A program made the position numbers and the translations under genes. Shown piece by piece: positions 8,223-17,371 of a stretch of DNA of 59,618 nucleotides. Each line of letters opens with the position of its first letter. Position 1 is the stretch's first letter. Origin of the DNA: Ilumatobacteraceae bacterium (GTDB lineage Bacteria > Actinomycetota > Acidimicrobiia > Acidimicrobiales > Ilumatobacteraceae); contig JAHEKY010000008.1 in the NCBI GenBank assembly GCA_024644465.1, positions 1 through 59,618 of the forward strand, written 5' to 3'. The notes beneath the pieces were generated by a model. It saw only the letters and a program-made list of their open reading frames with translations, did no database searches and was not told where the DNA came from.

Positions 8223-9677
8223 ATGGCCGATCCGGCGCGACACCGTGGTGCGGAGAGCGAGCCCCGCACGACCGCGGTCGTCGCCTGCCCCGCGGGCGAA
8301 CTGGTCGGCGTCGATCGCGCCGCGACGCAGGCGTTCACCGGGATCCGGTTCGCGACATCCCACCGGTTCGAAGCACCCGAGGACGTCGTGAAATGGGACG
8401 GCCGGCTGCTCGCGACCGGCATCGGCCCGCAGGCACCGCAGAACAGCGGGGCACTCGAGCGGCTGTTGGGCGGGTCGGCGATCCCGATGGACGAGGACTG
8501 CCTCTTCCTCAACGTCTACACGCCGAGCTGTGACGGTGCTCGGCGCCCGGTGCTCGTGTGGATCCATGGTGGCGCGTACGTCACGGGCACCGGCGCGATG
8601 CCGTGGTACGACGGCGGCGCGTTGGCCGCCCGCGGCGACGTCGTCGTCGTCACGATCAACTACCGGCTCGGAGCGCTCGGCTTTCTCGACGACCACAACA
8701 ACGGCACGCTCGATCAGGTGGCCGCGCTGCGGTGGGTGGCGCGCAACATCGTCGCGTTCGGCGGGGACGCCGACAACGTCACCGTCTTCGGCGAATCGGC
8801 AGGCGGGTCCGCGCTGCTCGCGCTGATGGCGACGCCGGCGGCCGACGGGCTGTTCCATCGGGCGTTCGCGATGAGCCCGTCGATCCTGCAACTGCGGACG
8901 CAGTCGCAAGGTGCGCGCTTCGCCGCGGCGTTCCTCGACCTGGCCGGCGCGACCACGCTCGACGACGTGCGACGGTCACCGATCGAGATGCTCCTGCGGG
9001 CGCAGGCACGCGTGCCCGCCTCGACGGCCGGGTTGAAGAACTTCAGCCCGACGAGCGGGACCGCGGTCATCCCGCAGCCCGTCCTGACGGTCGCCGCCGA
9101 CGATGCGCGCCCCCTCGTGATCGGGACGAACCGCGACGAGATGCTGCTGTTCACGGCGTTCGATCAGACCCGGGGCGGTTGGTCCGACGCCGACCTCGAT
9201 CGGGAGTACGAGCGGCGATTCGGCGCTGACGCCCCGGCGGCGGTTCGGGCATACCGCCGGCACCGACCCGATGCCACGCCGAGTCAGCTCGTCTCGGCGA
9301 TGCAGACCGACGAGGTCTTCCGCGTCCCGGCACAGCGTCTCGGCGATTCCCGATCCGGGCGCGATCGCGCGACGTGGATGTACACGTTCGACTTCGAGTC
9401 GAGGGCGTTCGGCGGCGCGATGGGCGCCTGCCACGGTCTCGACATCCCGTTCGCCTTCGACAACCTCGGCAAGCAGGGCGCCGAGATGTTCACGGGTGCC
9501 GGCGACGATCGCCAGGCGGTCGCCGACCAGTTCGCGACCGCGATCGTCGGGTTCGCCCGGACCGGCGACCCCGGATGGCCGGCATACGACGCGACGACCC
9601 GGGCGACGCAGCGCATCGGTCTCGAACCGGACCTCGTCAAGGACCCCGACGCCGATCTGCGTGAACTCTGGCAATGA
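8223..9677 (+). CDS. Type-B carboxylesterase
   Basis: A 484-residue alpha/beta-hydrolase of the carboxylesterase/lipase family, hydrolysing carboxyl esters. Marks are the EDCLFLNVYTP signature, the oxyanion-hole HGGAYVTG and the nucleophile elbow GESAGG with Ser192. Length and layout are normal and there is no signal peptide, so it is cytoplasmic. ATG at 8223 follows TAGGTT (8211-8216) by 6 bases. The stop overlaps the start of the P1 peptidase gene by 4 bases (ATGA), so the two are translationally coupled and sit upstream of panC in one unit. Confidence 0.93.
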   Translation: MADPARHRGAESEPRTTAVVACPAGELVGVDRAATQAFTGIRFATSHRFEAPEDVVKWDGRLLATGIGPQAPQNSGALERLLGGSAIPMDEDCLFLNVYTPSCDGARRPVLVWIHGGAYVTGTGAMPWYDGGALAARGDVVVVTINYRLGALGFLDDHNNGTLDQVAALRWVARNIVAFGGDADNVTVFGESAGGSALLALMATPAADGLFHRAFAMSPSILQLRTQSQGARFAAAFLDLAGATTLDDVRRSPIEMLLRAQARVPASTAGLKNFSPTSGTAVIPQPVLTVAADDARPLVIGTNRDEMLLFTAFDQTRGGWSDADLDREYERRFGADAPAAVRAYRRHRPDATPSQLVSAMQTDEVFRVPAQRLGDSRSGRDRATWMYTFDFESRAFGGAMGACHGLDIPFAFDNLGKQGAEMFTGAGDDRQAVADQFATAIVGFARTGDPGWPAYDATTRATQRIGLEPDLVKDPDADLRELWQ

Positions 9678-10759
9678 CCGCCACACCGTTCGGTTCGATC
9701 ACCGACGTCGCCGGCGTCGACGTCGGCCATCACCAGCGCACCGGTCGCGGATGGCAGACCGGCACGACCGTCGTCGTCGTCGAGGGCGGAGCGACACCGG
9801 GCGTCGACGTGCGCGGTGGGGGCCCCGGCACGCGCGAAACCGATGCGCTCGCCCCGGAGAATCTCATCCAGCAGATCCATGCGGTGTGTCTGACCGGCGG
9901 GAGCGCCTACGGGCTGTCCGCAGCCGATGGCGTCGTCGCCTGGCTCGAGCGGCGCGGCCTCGGCTTTCCCGTCGGCCCGCCCACGGGGGACGACCAGCGC
10001 GTCGTGCCGGTCGTGCCGGCGGCGGTCGTTTTCGATCTCGAACGCGGCGGCGTCTTCGCCAACCGCCCTGATGCGTCGTTCGGTGATCGGGCCGCGCGCA
10101 ACGCTCGGCGCGCCCAGCAGGCATGGGGAGCCGTCGGTGCCGGCACCGGCGCGACCGCCGGCGGACTCCAGGGCGGCGTGGGGACGGCATCGACGCGGGT
10201 CCGGATCGCGACCCCACCGGCAACCGCCGACGACGCAGAGCCGGCACCGTTCGCCGACATCGTCGTCGGCGCACTCGCCGTCGTCAACGCCAACGGGACG
10301 GTGATCGACCCCGTCTCAGCGCTGCCCTGGGCGCCGAGCGGTGCCCGGCTCCGGCGGCCGACTCGACCCGAACGCGACGCGCTCGGCGACGCTCTCGCCG
10401 AGCAGGCGCGGGCACAGCTGAACACGACGATCGGCGTCGTCGCGACATCGGCCAGGTTGACGAAGGCCGAGGTGGCGAAGTTCGCCTCCGTCGCCCACGA
10501 CGGCCTCGCGCGGGCCGTCCGGCCGGCGCACTCGATGTTCGACGGCGACACGGTGTTCGGGCTGGCCACCGGAGCGAGCGAGCTGCCGGCTGGGCCGACC
10601 CGGCTGCAGACGGAGGGATCCCGCCACCACGCGCTGAACGCACTGCTGGCCGCTGCGGCCGACACGTTCGCAGCGGCGTGCACCCATGCGGTGCTCGCCG
10701 CGACGACGATCGGTCACGCGCCGGCGTATCGCGACCTGTGCCCCTCGGCGCTACGTTGA
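9674..10759 (+). CDS. P1 family (DmpA/BapA-like) aminopeptidase
   Basis: A 361-residue self-processing Ntn-type hydrolase of peptidase family S58/P1. Family marks are ITDVAGVDVGHH near the start, LTGGSAYGLSAADGV, GAVGAGTGATAG, and the cleavage region LNTTIGVVAT where Thr251 would become the N-terminal nucleophile. Known members DmpA and BapA release N-terminal D-amino acids or beta-amino acids such as beta-alanine from peptides. The gene lies between a carboxylesterase (4-base overlap) and panC (5-base gap). PanC joins beta-alanine to pantoate, so a role in providing beta-alanine is an attractive inference. Confidence 0.9.
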   Translation: MTATPFGSITDVAGVDVGHHQRTGRGWQTGTTVVVVEGGATPGVDVRGGGPGTRETDALAPENLIQQIHAVCLTGGSAYGLSAADGVVAWLERRGLGFPVGPPTGDDQRVVPVVPAAVVFDLERGGVFANRPDASFGDRAARNARRAQQAWGAVGAGTGATAGGLQGGVGTASTRVRIATPPATADDAEPAPFADIVVGALAVVNANGTVIDPVSALPWAPSGARLRRPTRPERDALGDALAEQARAQLNTTIGVVATSARLTKAEVAKFASVAHDGLARAVRPAHSMFDGDTVFGLATGASELPAGPTRLQTEGSRHHALNALLAAAADTFAAACTHAVLAATTIGHAPAYRDLCPSALR

Positions 10760-10764
10760 CCGCG

Positions 10765-11679
10765 ATGCGCACGATCTCGTCGCCGGCCGAGATGCGGGCA
10801 TGGGCACGCACCGAGCACGCGAGCGGCAGGACGATCGGCCTCGTACCGACGATGGGGGCGCTCCACGGCGGTCACATGGCGTTGATCGCGGACGCGGCGC
10901 GCCGGTGTGAACGCGTCGTCGTGTCGATCTTCGTCAACCCGCTCCAGTTCAACCGACCTTCGGACCTCGACAGCTACCCGCGGCCGATCGACGACGACGT
11001 GGCCGCGTGTGCCCGTGCCGGTGTCGACATCGTGTTCGCCCCGACCTCGGCCGAGATGTATCCGACCGGGTTCCAGACCCGTGTCGTGCCCGGCCCGCTC
11101 GGTGACGTCATGGAGGGGCCGGGCCGCCCCGGCCACTTCGAGGGCGTGATGACCGTCGTCGCCAAGCTGCTCGGCGCGACGAATGCCGACGTCGCGATCT
11201 TCGGCCAGAAGGACTACCAGCAGCTCCGCATCGTGACCCAGATGGCCGCCGACCTCGACCTCGACGCCGAGATCGTCGGCCATCCGATCGTGCGCGACGC
11301 CGACGGGCTCGCGTTGTCCAGTCGCAACGTCCGGCTCAGCGCGTCCGACCGCAACGCAGCGGGTTGCATCCCGCGCGCGCTCGTTGCGGCCGCCGAAACC
11401 GCGCTGACGACGTCCGACCCTGCGGTGGTCGTCGCCTCGGCACGGGTGGTGCTCGACGCCGAACCGGCCGCGGCGACCGAGTACGTGACCGTCTTCGACG
11501 CAGAGACACTCGGCCCGGTGGACAGACTCGATGCGGTCGACCGCGCGCCGGGCAGGGTGCGCATCGGGGCGGCAGTGTGGTTCGGCGACGTCCGGCTGAT
11601 CGACAACCGCGACCTCTTCGATCGCGAGCTGTTCGACGGGGACCTTGCGGAGGGCCCCGCACGTGGGCCTGACCGCTAG
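10765..11679 (+). CDS. panC: Pantothenate synthetase
   Basis: A 304-residue enzyme that uses ATP to condense pantoate with beta-alanine, the last step of pantothenate synthesis. Diagnostic segments are LVPTMGALHGGH (HxGH adenylate-forming motif), VSIFVNPLQF, FGQKDYQQL and LALSSRNVRL. ATG at 10765 lies 5 bases after the P1 peptidase stop, so the gene is probably read from the promoter at 8211. Its stop shares a CTAG with the stop of the convergent CPBP gene. panB is only 0.9 kb downstream but has its own promoter. Confidence 0.97.
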   Translation: MRTISSPAEMRAWARTEHASGRTIGLVPTMGALHGGHMALIADAARRCERVVVSIFVNPLQFNRPSDLDSYPRPIDDDVAACARAGVDIVFAPTSAEMYPTGFQTRVVPGPLGDVMEGPGRPGHFEGVMTVVAKLLGATNADVAIFGQKDYQQLRIVTQMAADLDLDAEIVGHPIVRDADGLALSSRNVRLSASDRNAAGCIPRALVAAAETALTTSDPAVVVASARVVLDAEPAAATEYVTVFDAETLGPVDRLDAVDRAPGRVRIGAAVWFGDVRLIDNRDLFDRELFDGDLAEGPARGPDR

Positions 11680-12527
11680 TTCTGGAGGCGCTCGGCGACG
11701 CCCGTCAGCACGAGCAGCAGGACCGCGCCGTTGAAGATCGCATGGGCGACGATCGTGGGGCCGATCCGTCGCAGCAGGTAGGCGGCACCACCGAAGGCCG
11801 CGCCGACACCGGTCAGCACCAGGACGAGGCCGATGTTGCCGGCGCCGCGCACCGGGTCGAGATGGGCGACGCCGAACAGTGCCGCCTGGACCGCGATCGT
11901 CGGCACCGCGCCGATGCGGCTGAGCAGGCCGCGCATGACGACGCCGCGGAACACGATCTCCTCGACGAACGGGGCAGCGACTACGGCGGTGATCACGATC
12001 GACACCACGTACGTGCGGTCGGTCGTGAGTTCGCTGATGCCGTCAGTGTTGTTGCTCAGCGGCACGTCGAACGCGATCACCAGTGCGCCGACGAAGATCT
12101 GCGTGCCGATCGCCGCCAACCACACGACCGGGCCCCAACCGAGATCGGACCAGCGAGCGTGCAGGCCAACGTCGTCGAGGAACTTCCCGGTCCCCCACCG
12201 GCGGCTGGCGTAGCGGCACCAGACCAACGACGGCCCGTACCCGACGGTGCCGAGCAGCGCCACGTAGACGACGACCGGCCACTCGAAGCCGAGCACCGCG
12301 TCGAGGACGTACTTCGACGAGAAGAGCGACGCGATCAGCACGACGAGCGCGCCGACCGCAGCAGCGATCGGCAGCGTCGCATGCGGCGCGCGGGGCGGCG
12401 CGAACGTCGGTTGCGGCATCCCCGGCGGTCGGGGTGGTGGCGGCGCCTGCCCAGGTGGCGGCGGTGCCCACGCAACGCCTTGCGCGGCGCCGGCCGGCGG
12501 GCGTGGCGGTGGCGGGAGGGCGGTCAT
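11676..12527 (-). CDS. CPBP family intramembrane metalloprotease
   Basis: A 283-residue membrane protein of the CAAX protease/bacteriocin-processing (ABI) family. A Pro/Gly/Ala-rich cytoplasmic tail fills residues 1-47, followed by about six to eight hydrophobic helices. The catalytic motifs are present: VEEIVFRG (Glu189-Glu190, Arg194), FGVAHL (His222) and AHAIFN (His262). Targets are unknown. ATG at 12527 is the first start after a stretch without hydrophobicity. Unlike its neighbours it has no -10 hexamer next to the start; a TAGCCT about 35 bases upstream could be its promoter. Divergent from panB. Confidence 0.9.
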   Translation of the reverse strand: MTALPPPPRPPAGAAQGVAWAPPPPGQAPPPPRPPGMPQPTFAPPRAPHATLPIAAAVGALVVLIASLFSSKYVLDAVLGFEWPVVVYVALLGTVGYGPSLVWCRYASRRWGTGKFLDDVGLHARWSDLGWGPVVWLAAIGTQIFVGALVIAFDVPLSNNTDGISELTTDRTYVVSIVITAVVAAPFVEEIVFRGVVMRGLLSRIGAVPTIAVQAALFGVAHLDPVRGAGNIGLVLVLTGVGAAFGGAAYLLRRIGPTIVAHAIFNGAVLLLVLTGVAERLQN

Positions 12528-12613
12528 GGTGGTCTGCCGGCCGGCGGGCCGTGCGGCGTCCAGGCTACGTCGATCGTGCTCGATCGGGCCGCCATCGGGT
12601 CTAACGTGGCGCG

Positions 12614-13462
12614 GTGACCGACGAGCAGCGCCCATACGGAAGTACGTCGAACGACCCGACACTGAAGCGCGTCCGCACTCGCCACTTCAAGCGGGCGAAG
12701 GAGGACGGGATCAAGATCACGGGCCTGACCAGCTACGACTACATGTCGGCATCGATCTTCGACGAGGCCGGCGTCGACTTCCTGCTCGTCGGCGACAGCG
12801 CCGGCAACACCGTGTTCGGCTACGACACGACGATCCCGGTGACGCTCGACGAGCTGATCCCGCTGACTGCGGCCGTCGTGCGCGGCGCGAATCGCGCACT
12901 CGTCATCGCCGACATGCCGTTCGGGTCGTACGAGAACGGGCCGAAGCAGGCCCTCGAGACGGCGATGCGGTTCATGAAGGAGACCGGCTGCCAGGCGGTC
13001 AAGCTGGAGGGCGGGCGGCGGAGCGCCGACCAGATCGAACGGATCGTCGGTGCCGGCATCCCCGTGATGGCCCACATCGGCTTCACGCCGCAGAGCGAAC
13101 ACGGGCTCGGCGGCCACATCATCCAGGGCCGCGGCGAGGGTGCGGAACTCCTGCTCGCCGACGCGCACGCGGTCGAGGCCGCCGGCGCCTTCGCGGTCGT
13201 CCTCGAGATGGTGCCGTCCGAGATCGCCGGGCGCTGCACCGAGGAACTCTCGATCCCGACCATCTCGGTCGGCGCCGGGCCCCATTGCGACGGGCAGCTG
13301 ATGGTCTGGACCGACTGGGCCGGCTTCGGCTCGGGGCGGATCCCCCGCTTCGTCAAGCAGTACGCGAACATCCGCGAGGTGCTGCTCGACGCGACTCGTT
13401 CGTATCGGGCGGAGGTCGAGGCCGGGATCTACCCGGGGCCGGAGCACGAGTACAGCGAGTGA
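12614..13462 (+). CDS. panB: 3-methyl-2-oxobutanoate hydroxymethyltransferase
   Basis: A 282-residue TIM-barrel enzyme that makes ketopantoate from 2-oxoisovalerate and methylene-tetrahydrofolate, the first committed step of pantothenate synthesis. Clear signatures are ITGLTSYDYMSASIFDEAG, LLVGDSAGNTVFGYDTTIPV, VKLEGG, MAHIGFTPQS and the catalytic-Glu region VLEMVP. The GTG start at 12614 follows TAACGT (12602-12607) by 6 bases, implying leaderless translation. The gene ends 3 bases before the end of the convergent thioesterase gene. Confidence 0.97.
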   Translation: MTDEQRPYGSTSNDPTLKRVRTRHFKRAKEDGIKITGLTSYDYMSASIFDEAGVDFLLVGDSAGNTVFGYDTTIPVTLDELIPLTAAVVRGANRALVIADMPFGSYENGPKQALETAMRFMKETGCQAVKLEGGRRSADQIERIVGAGIPVMAHIGFTPQSEHGLGGHIIQGRGEGAELLLADAHAVEAAGAFAVVLEMVPSEIAGRCTEELSIPTISVGAGPHCDGQLMVWTDWAGFGSGRIPRFVKQYANIREVLLDATRSYRAEVEAGIYPGPEHEYSE

Positions 13463-13465
13463 ACG

Positions 13466-14212
13466 TCAGCCGCGTGGCGCCCAGTGGGCAGCGCTGAGGA
13501 CATCGCCGTCGGATGCGAGCCAGGCGGCACCCGGGCGATCCGGGTCGAGACGAATCGCAACGTCGGCGTCCGGGCCGACCGGGGCGACGAACTCCATCTC
13601 CGCCGCACCGCGCCGATCGGTGAACGTGCCGACCGCTTCTTCGAGGAAGGCCCAGTTTGCGGCGTTGTTGACGTGGTCGAACCGGTCGAGATCGGTCCGC
13701 CGGACCCGCCACGGCCGGCGTGGCCCGTCTGCGGGCGGCGGCCCGAGCGACAGCCTCGCGGACACCGCCCGACCGGCGCACGCGGTGCCGTAGATCTCCG
13801 TGAACTGGTCGGTCAGGCGCGTCGGGCGGGCGGTCGACATGTCGATCTGCACCCAGACGCTGACCGTCTCGATTCGGGCTCCGGCCGCGCCGGTGATCGT
13901 CGTGCGCCGTTCGGCCCAGCTGCGGCCGAGGCCGGTACACGACGTCGTCAACTCGACCGCCTCCCCGACGACCGCCGGCGTCGCGATCTCGATCAGCGTC
14001 CTGCGCACCAGCCACCCGAACCGTCCGTCCAGACCTCCGTCGGTTGCATCGTCGGTCGCGACGTCCTGGAGATAGCGCGCCGTGGCGTCGAGCCGGAGAC
14101 GACCGGCGGGGTCGACATCGCCGAGCCGCACGACGCGCTGCGCACGGAAGCGTCGCCCGACGGTCGTGTGCGGGAGCATCTCGGTCGCTCCCTGGACCGC
14201 CGACTGCGCCAT
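13466..14212 (-). CDS. Acyl-ACP thioesterase family protein
   Basis: A 248-residue double hot-dog protein of the FatA/FatB-like acyl-ACP thioesterase family, which releases fatty acids from acyl carrier protein. The first hot-dog opens with VRLGDVDPAGRLRLDATARY and LQDVATDDA; the second carries FDHVNNAANWAFLEEAV. Members in actinobacteria are common and mostly untested. ATG at 14212 follows TAGGTT (14219-14224) by 6 bases on the minus strand. It stands alone, with the M1 peptidase gene upstream on the same strand ending 26 bases before it. Confidence 0.88.
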   Translation of the reverse strand: MAQSAVQGATEMLPHTTVGRRFRAQRVVRLGDVDPAGRLRLDATARYLQDVATDDATDGGLDGRFGWLVRRTLIEIATPAVVGEAVELTTSCTGLGRSWAERRTTITGAAGARIETVSVWVQIDMSTARPTRLTDQFTEIYGTACAGRAVSARLSLGPPPADGPRRPWRVRRTDLDRFDHVNNAANWAFLEEAVGTFTDRRGAAEMEFVAPVGPDADVAIRLDPDRPGAAWLASDGDVLSAAHWAPRG

Positions 14213-14238
14213 CGGCCCAACCTACCCGGGCGTTGCGC

Positions 14239-15813
14239 TCACCCCGGGTAGTCGTCGGGGAGGTCGGTCGCGTACAGCCAGTCGTCGAAGAACTCGGTGA
14301 GATCGGTGCCGGCGACCTCCTCGGCCAGGGCGACGAACGTCGCGGTCGTCTGGGCCGTCCCGTTGTGCTCGGCCACCCACCGCTGCAGCACCTCGAAGAA
14401 GGTGTCGTCGCCCAGCGTCAGCCGGAGCGCGTGGACGATCGTCGCCCCGCCGTCGTAGCTCTCGAAGCCGAACATGCTCTGCACGATCGGGTCGCCGGTC
14501 GAGATCGAACCGTTCTGGCGGCCGGCGAGCGCGTCGCCGGCCTGCCGGTCGAGCGTGTCGAGGCCGACTTCGTCCAGCCACAGCCACTGGCTGTACGTCG
14601 CGAAGCTCTCGTTGAGCCAGATGTCGGACCACGTCCCGGGGCTGACGGCATTGCCGAACCACTGGTGAGCCAGCTCGTGCGCGAGCAGCAGCCGGGAGAG
14701 GTAGTCGAGCCGGCCATCGCGGAAGTCGGACAGGTCGAACATCGAGCGGCCCTGCGTCTCCATCGCCAACCCCGGCGTGCTGTCGACGAACGCGAGGCCA
14801 TAGCGGTCGAGCGGGTACGGCCCGAACCGCTCCTCGAAGAACGCGAACTGCTGCGTCGTCTCGTCGAGGAACAGGTCGAGGTCGTCGGCGAGCGACGACG
14901 GTGCGAGGTTCGTCATCGGGATCGTGTCGCCGTCGACCGATTCGAGCGGTGGCGACTCGACGATCTCGTAGTCGCCGATCACGAGCTGCACGAGGTACGT
15001 CGACATCGGTTCCGACATCTGCCAGATCCACGGCTGGTCCGCGCCGCCCCGCTGGACGAGTTCCCCGTTGGCGGACGCGACCAGACCGTCGGGGACCGTG
15101 ATCTCGAACCGCCAGTTCGCCTTGTCCGACGGATGGTCATTGGACGGCAGCCAGCGCCGCGCCCCGTCGGGTTCGTTCAAGACGTACGACCCATCGTCGC
15201 CCTGGAACCACCCCGCGGGCAGGCGGGCCACCGAGTAGGTGTCGTCAGGCATCGCGCGGTAGCTGATCTCGGCGTCGACGCGCCGCTCCCGTTCGGCGGG
15301 CAGGTCGATCACCAGCTCGTCACCGGGTTGGTCGAACGTCGCGTCGGAGCCGTCGACCAGTACGCGGTCGACCGCGAACCCCGACGCGTCGAGTACCAGT
15401 TGGTCGACGGTCGGGTCGACCTCGGCGGCGATGCCGATCGTCGCGTCGAATGCACCGGCGGCGACGTCGACGTCGAGCCGAACGTCGTAGGCGATGACGT
15501 CGATGCCGGGTGCACCGAGTTCGGGGAAGAGCTCGTCGCCGAGGCCGAAGGGATCGGCGGGCGGCGAGGTCGTCGGTGGCGGGTCGGTCGCCACCGGGCT
15601 GCCGGTGTCGTCGGTCGACGACGGCTCGGCAGCGGCGGGGTCCGTCGACGCCGGCTGAGCGGGCGGGTCCGTCGTCGGTGGAAGCGTCGGGGCCGTCACG
15701 GGCGGAGCGCTCATCGCCGCGACGCTCTCTGTCTCGACCGAGCGGTCGGCTCCGCACCCGGTCAGCGACAACACGACGACCGACGTCGTGATCCATCGCC
15801 CGGGTTTCCGCAC
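14239..15813 (-). CDS. M1 family metallopeptidase, lipoprotein
   Basis: A 524-residue secreted zinc peptidase anchored by lipid. The signal peptide ends in a lipobox LTGC with Cys20, followed by a Pro/Thr/Ser/Asp-rich linker to about residue 85. The M1 zinc site is HELAH (His379, His383) with Glu402 in NESFA, and AMETQG stands for the GxMEN substrate loop. M1 enzymes trim N-terminal residues from peptides; here it would act outside the membrane. GTG at 15813 is chosen because the signal peptide starts there and TACGCT (15820-15825) lies 6 bases upstream. The usual C-terminal helical domain of large M1 enzymes is absent. Confidence 0.93.
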   Translation of the reverse strand: MRKPGRWITTSVVVLSLTGCGADRSVETESVAAMSAPPVTAPTLPPTTDPPAQPASTDPAAAEPSSTDDTGSPVATDPPPTTSPPADPFGLGDELFPELGAPGIDVIAYDVRLDVDVAAGAFDATIGIAAEVDPTVDQLVLDASGFAVDRVLVDGSDATFDQPGDELVIDLPAERERRVDAEISYRAMPDDTYSVARLPAGWFQGDDGSYVLNEPDGARRWLPSNDHPSDKANWRFEITVPDGLVASANGELVQRGGADQPWIWQMSEPMSTYLVQLVIGDYEIVESPPLESVDGDTIPMTNLAPSSLADDLDLFLDETTQQFAFFEERFGPYPLDRYGLAFVDSTPGLAMETQGRSMFDLSDFRDGRLDYLSRLLLAHELAHQWFGNAVSPGTWSDIWLNESFATYSQWLWLDEVGLDTLDRQAGDALAGRQNGSISTGDPIVQSMFGFESYDGGATIVHALRLTLGDDTFFEVLQRWVAEHNGTAQTTATFVALAEEVAGTDLTEFFDDWLYATDLPDDYPG

Positions 15814-15853
15814 GGAGTCAGCGTAATCAGCGGCCCGGCCGACCGGGTCGCGG

Positions 15854-17371
15854 TCAGCGGTGCGTCGAGTGGTCGGTGACGACGGCGCGGTAGCGCACGG
15901 TGTGGACGCTGTCGCCCGACAGGATCGCGCCACGCCCCAGCATCCGTCCGCCCTGCCAGTTCGACAGCCCGAGCTCCGGCGCGGCAAGCGCGTACTGGCC
16001 GTCGACCCAGCGGGTGAAGCCGTTGCCGACGAACGGCGCATCGACCGCGCTGTAGAACCAGTCGTGTTCGGCGTCGTCGTCGCCCACCAGCGACGCGGTG
16101 AAGTGGGGGCTGTACGTGTTGCAGAGCCGCACGGCGTGGCCCACGTCGTCGACGACGACGAGGGTCACCTCCGGTGAGTTCTCCCACTCCCATTCCGTTG
16201 CGAGGCCCACCTCGTCGAGCGACGTCGCGAACGGCTCGTCGTGGGTGCCGTCGGCACGGTCGACCGCCACGATGCGCTCGAAGCAGTCGGCAGGGACGAA
16301 CGGCTCGGACCCGGCCACGACGTGCAGTCGCGGCGACGTCGACCGGTTCGCCGCCGCCCGTTCGAGACCGCTGAGCACCGCCGGGACCAGGTCGTGGGCA
16401 CGCGATGCAGGGAGTGCGCACACGTTGAGCGTGTTGCACACCTTGCGATCCAGCGAGTGGGTGACGACCGCCTCGAGCCGGCCCGCATTCGCCGATTCGC
16501 TCGCCACGACCCAGGCGCCACCGGTGCCGTGCAGGCTGACCGGCACGCCCGATTGGGCGGCAACCGCCCCGAGCTGGGCGACGGCCGCACCCGAACCGCG
16601 GGCGACCGCCAGGGCCAGACGGTGGTCGCTGAACAGCGCGTGTCCCGCGCTGCGCGCCGCCGAGTCGACGAGCTGCACGACGCCGGGAGGCAGACCGGCC
16701 GCAACCAGCGCCGGCTGCAACGCGTGGTCGACGATCGCCCGGGCGGTACCGAGCGCGTCGGAGCCGATGCGGAACACGACGGCGTTGCCGGTCCGCACGA
16801 CGCCGCATGCGTCGGCGAACACGTTCGGCCGCCCTTCGAACACGAAACCGACGACGCCCAACGGCGCCCGCCTGGCCTCGAGCCGCCACCCCCGGTGCTC
16901 GAACTCACCGACGACGACGTTGCGCGTCGCGGCTGCGTCGCGCCAGCCGTACAGGCCGTCGACCATCCCTGCCCGCATCGTCGGCGACAGCTCGAGCCGG
17001 GTGGTCGAGCGGCCCTTCTCGCGTGCTGCTTCGATGTCCCGTGCGTTTGCCGCTGCGATCGGCGCGAACGTCCCGTCGTCGTCCAGCAGCCTGGCGAACC
17101 GGTCGAAGAACTCGGTGATCGCGGCGTCGGTGCAGTCGCGCAATGCGGCGAACCCGTCGGTGGCGGCGCTGACCGCGGCGTCGACCGTCTCGTGCTCGGC
17201 GGCCGGGATGTGCAGCAGGGCGCCGTCCGACTGCACGACGACCAGGCGGTCTCCCGGGCGAAAGGCGGCCGCGAGCGACTCGTCGACCGTTGCGACGCGA
17301 TCGCCGCCGTAGACGATCTGCTGCCCCTCGGCGAGCTCGGTGAGCACGCCGCGCGTCGTCACGTCGGTCAC
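15854..17371 (-). CDS. ProA-like aldehyde dehydrogenase family protein with N-terminal extension
   Basis: A 505-residue protein whose residues from about 90 on resemble glutamate-5-semialdehyde dehydrogenase (ProA): IAAANARDIEAAREKG, RAPLGVVGFVFEGRPNVFAD, GNAVVFRIGSDA and the catalytic-Cys region DRKVCNTLNVCALP. ProA is normally about 415-430 residues. Here roughly 75 extra residues with no motif I know precede the fold, and several ProA-invariant segments are altered. True ProA activity is therefore doubtful; a different acyl-phosphate or aldehyde substrate is possible. GTG at 17371 overlaps the stop of the upstream Gfo/Idh gene by 4 bases, so the two proteins are translationally coupled and likely act together. 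Confidence 0.75.
   Translation of the reverse strand: MTDVTTRGVLTELAEGQQIVYGGDRVATVDESLAAAFRPGDRLVVVQSDGALLHIPAAEHETVDAAVSAATDGFAALRDCTDAAITEFFDRFARLLDDDGTFAPIAAANARDIEAAREKGRSTTRLELSPTMRAGMVDGLYGWRDAAATRNVVVGEFEHRGWRLEARRAPLGVVGFVFEGRPNVFADACGVVRTGNAVVFRIGSDALGTARAIVDHALQPALVAAGLPPGVVQLVDSAARSAGHALFSDHRLALAVARGSGAAVAQLGAVAAQSGVPVSLHGTGGAWVVASESANAGRLEAVVTHSLDRKVCNTLNVCALPASRAHDLVPAVLSGLERAAANRSTSPRLHVVAGSEPFVPADCFERIVAVDRADGTHDEPFATSLDEVGLATEWEWENSPEVTLVVVDDVGHAVRLCNTYSPHFTASLVGDDDAEHDWFYSAVDAPFVGNGFTRWVDGQYALAAPELGLSNWQGGRMLGRGAILSGDSVHTVRYRAVVTDHSTHR

Noticed and set aside
11676-11679. Shared CTAG stop codon of panC and the CPBP gene as a regulatory site
   Set aside because: It is a palindromic overlap of two stop codons, common between tightly packed convergent genes, and nothing else suggests function.
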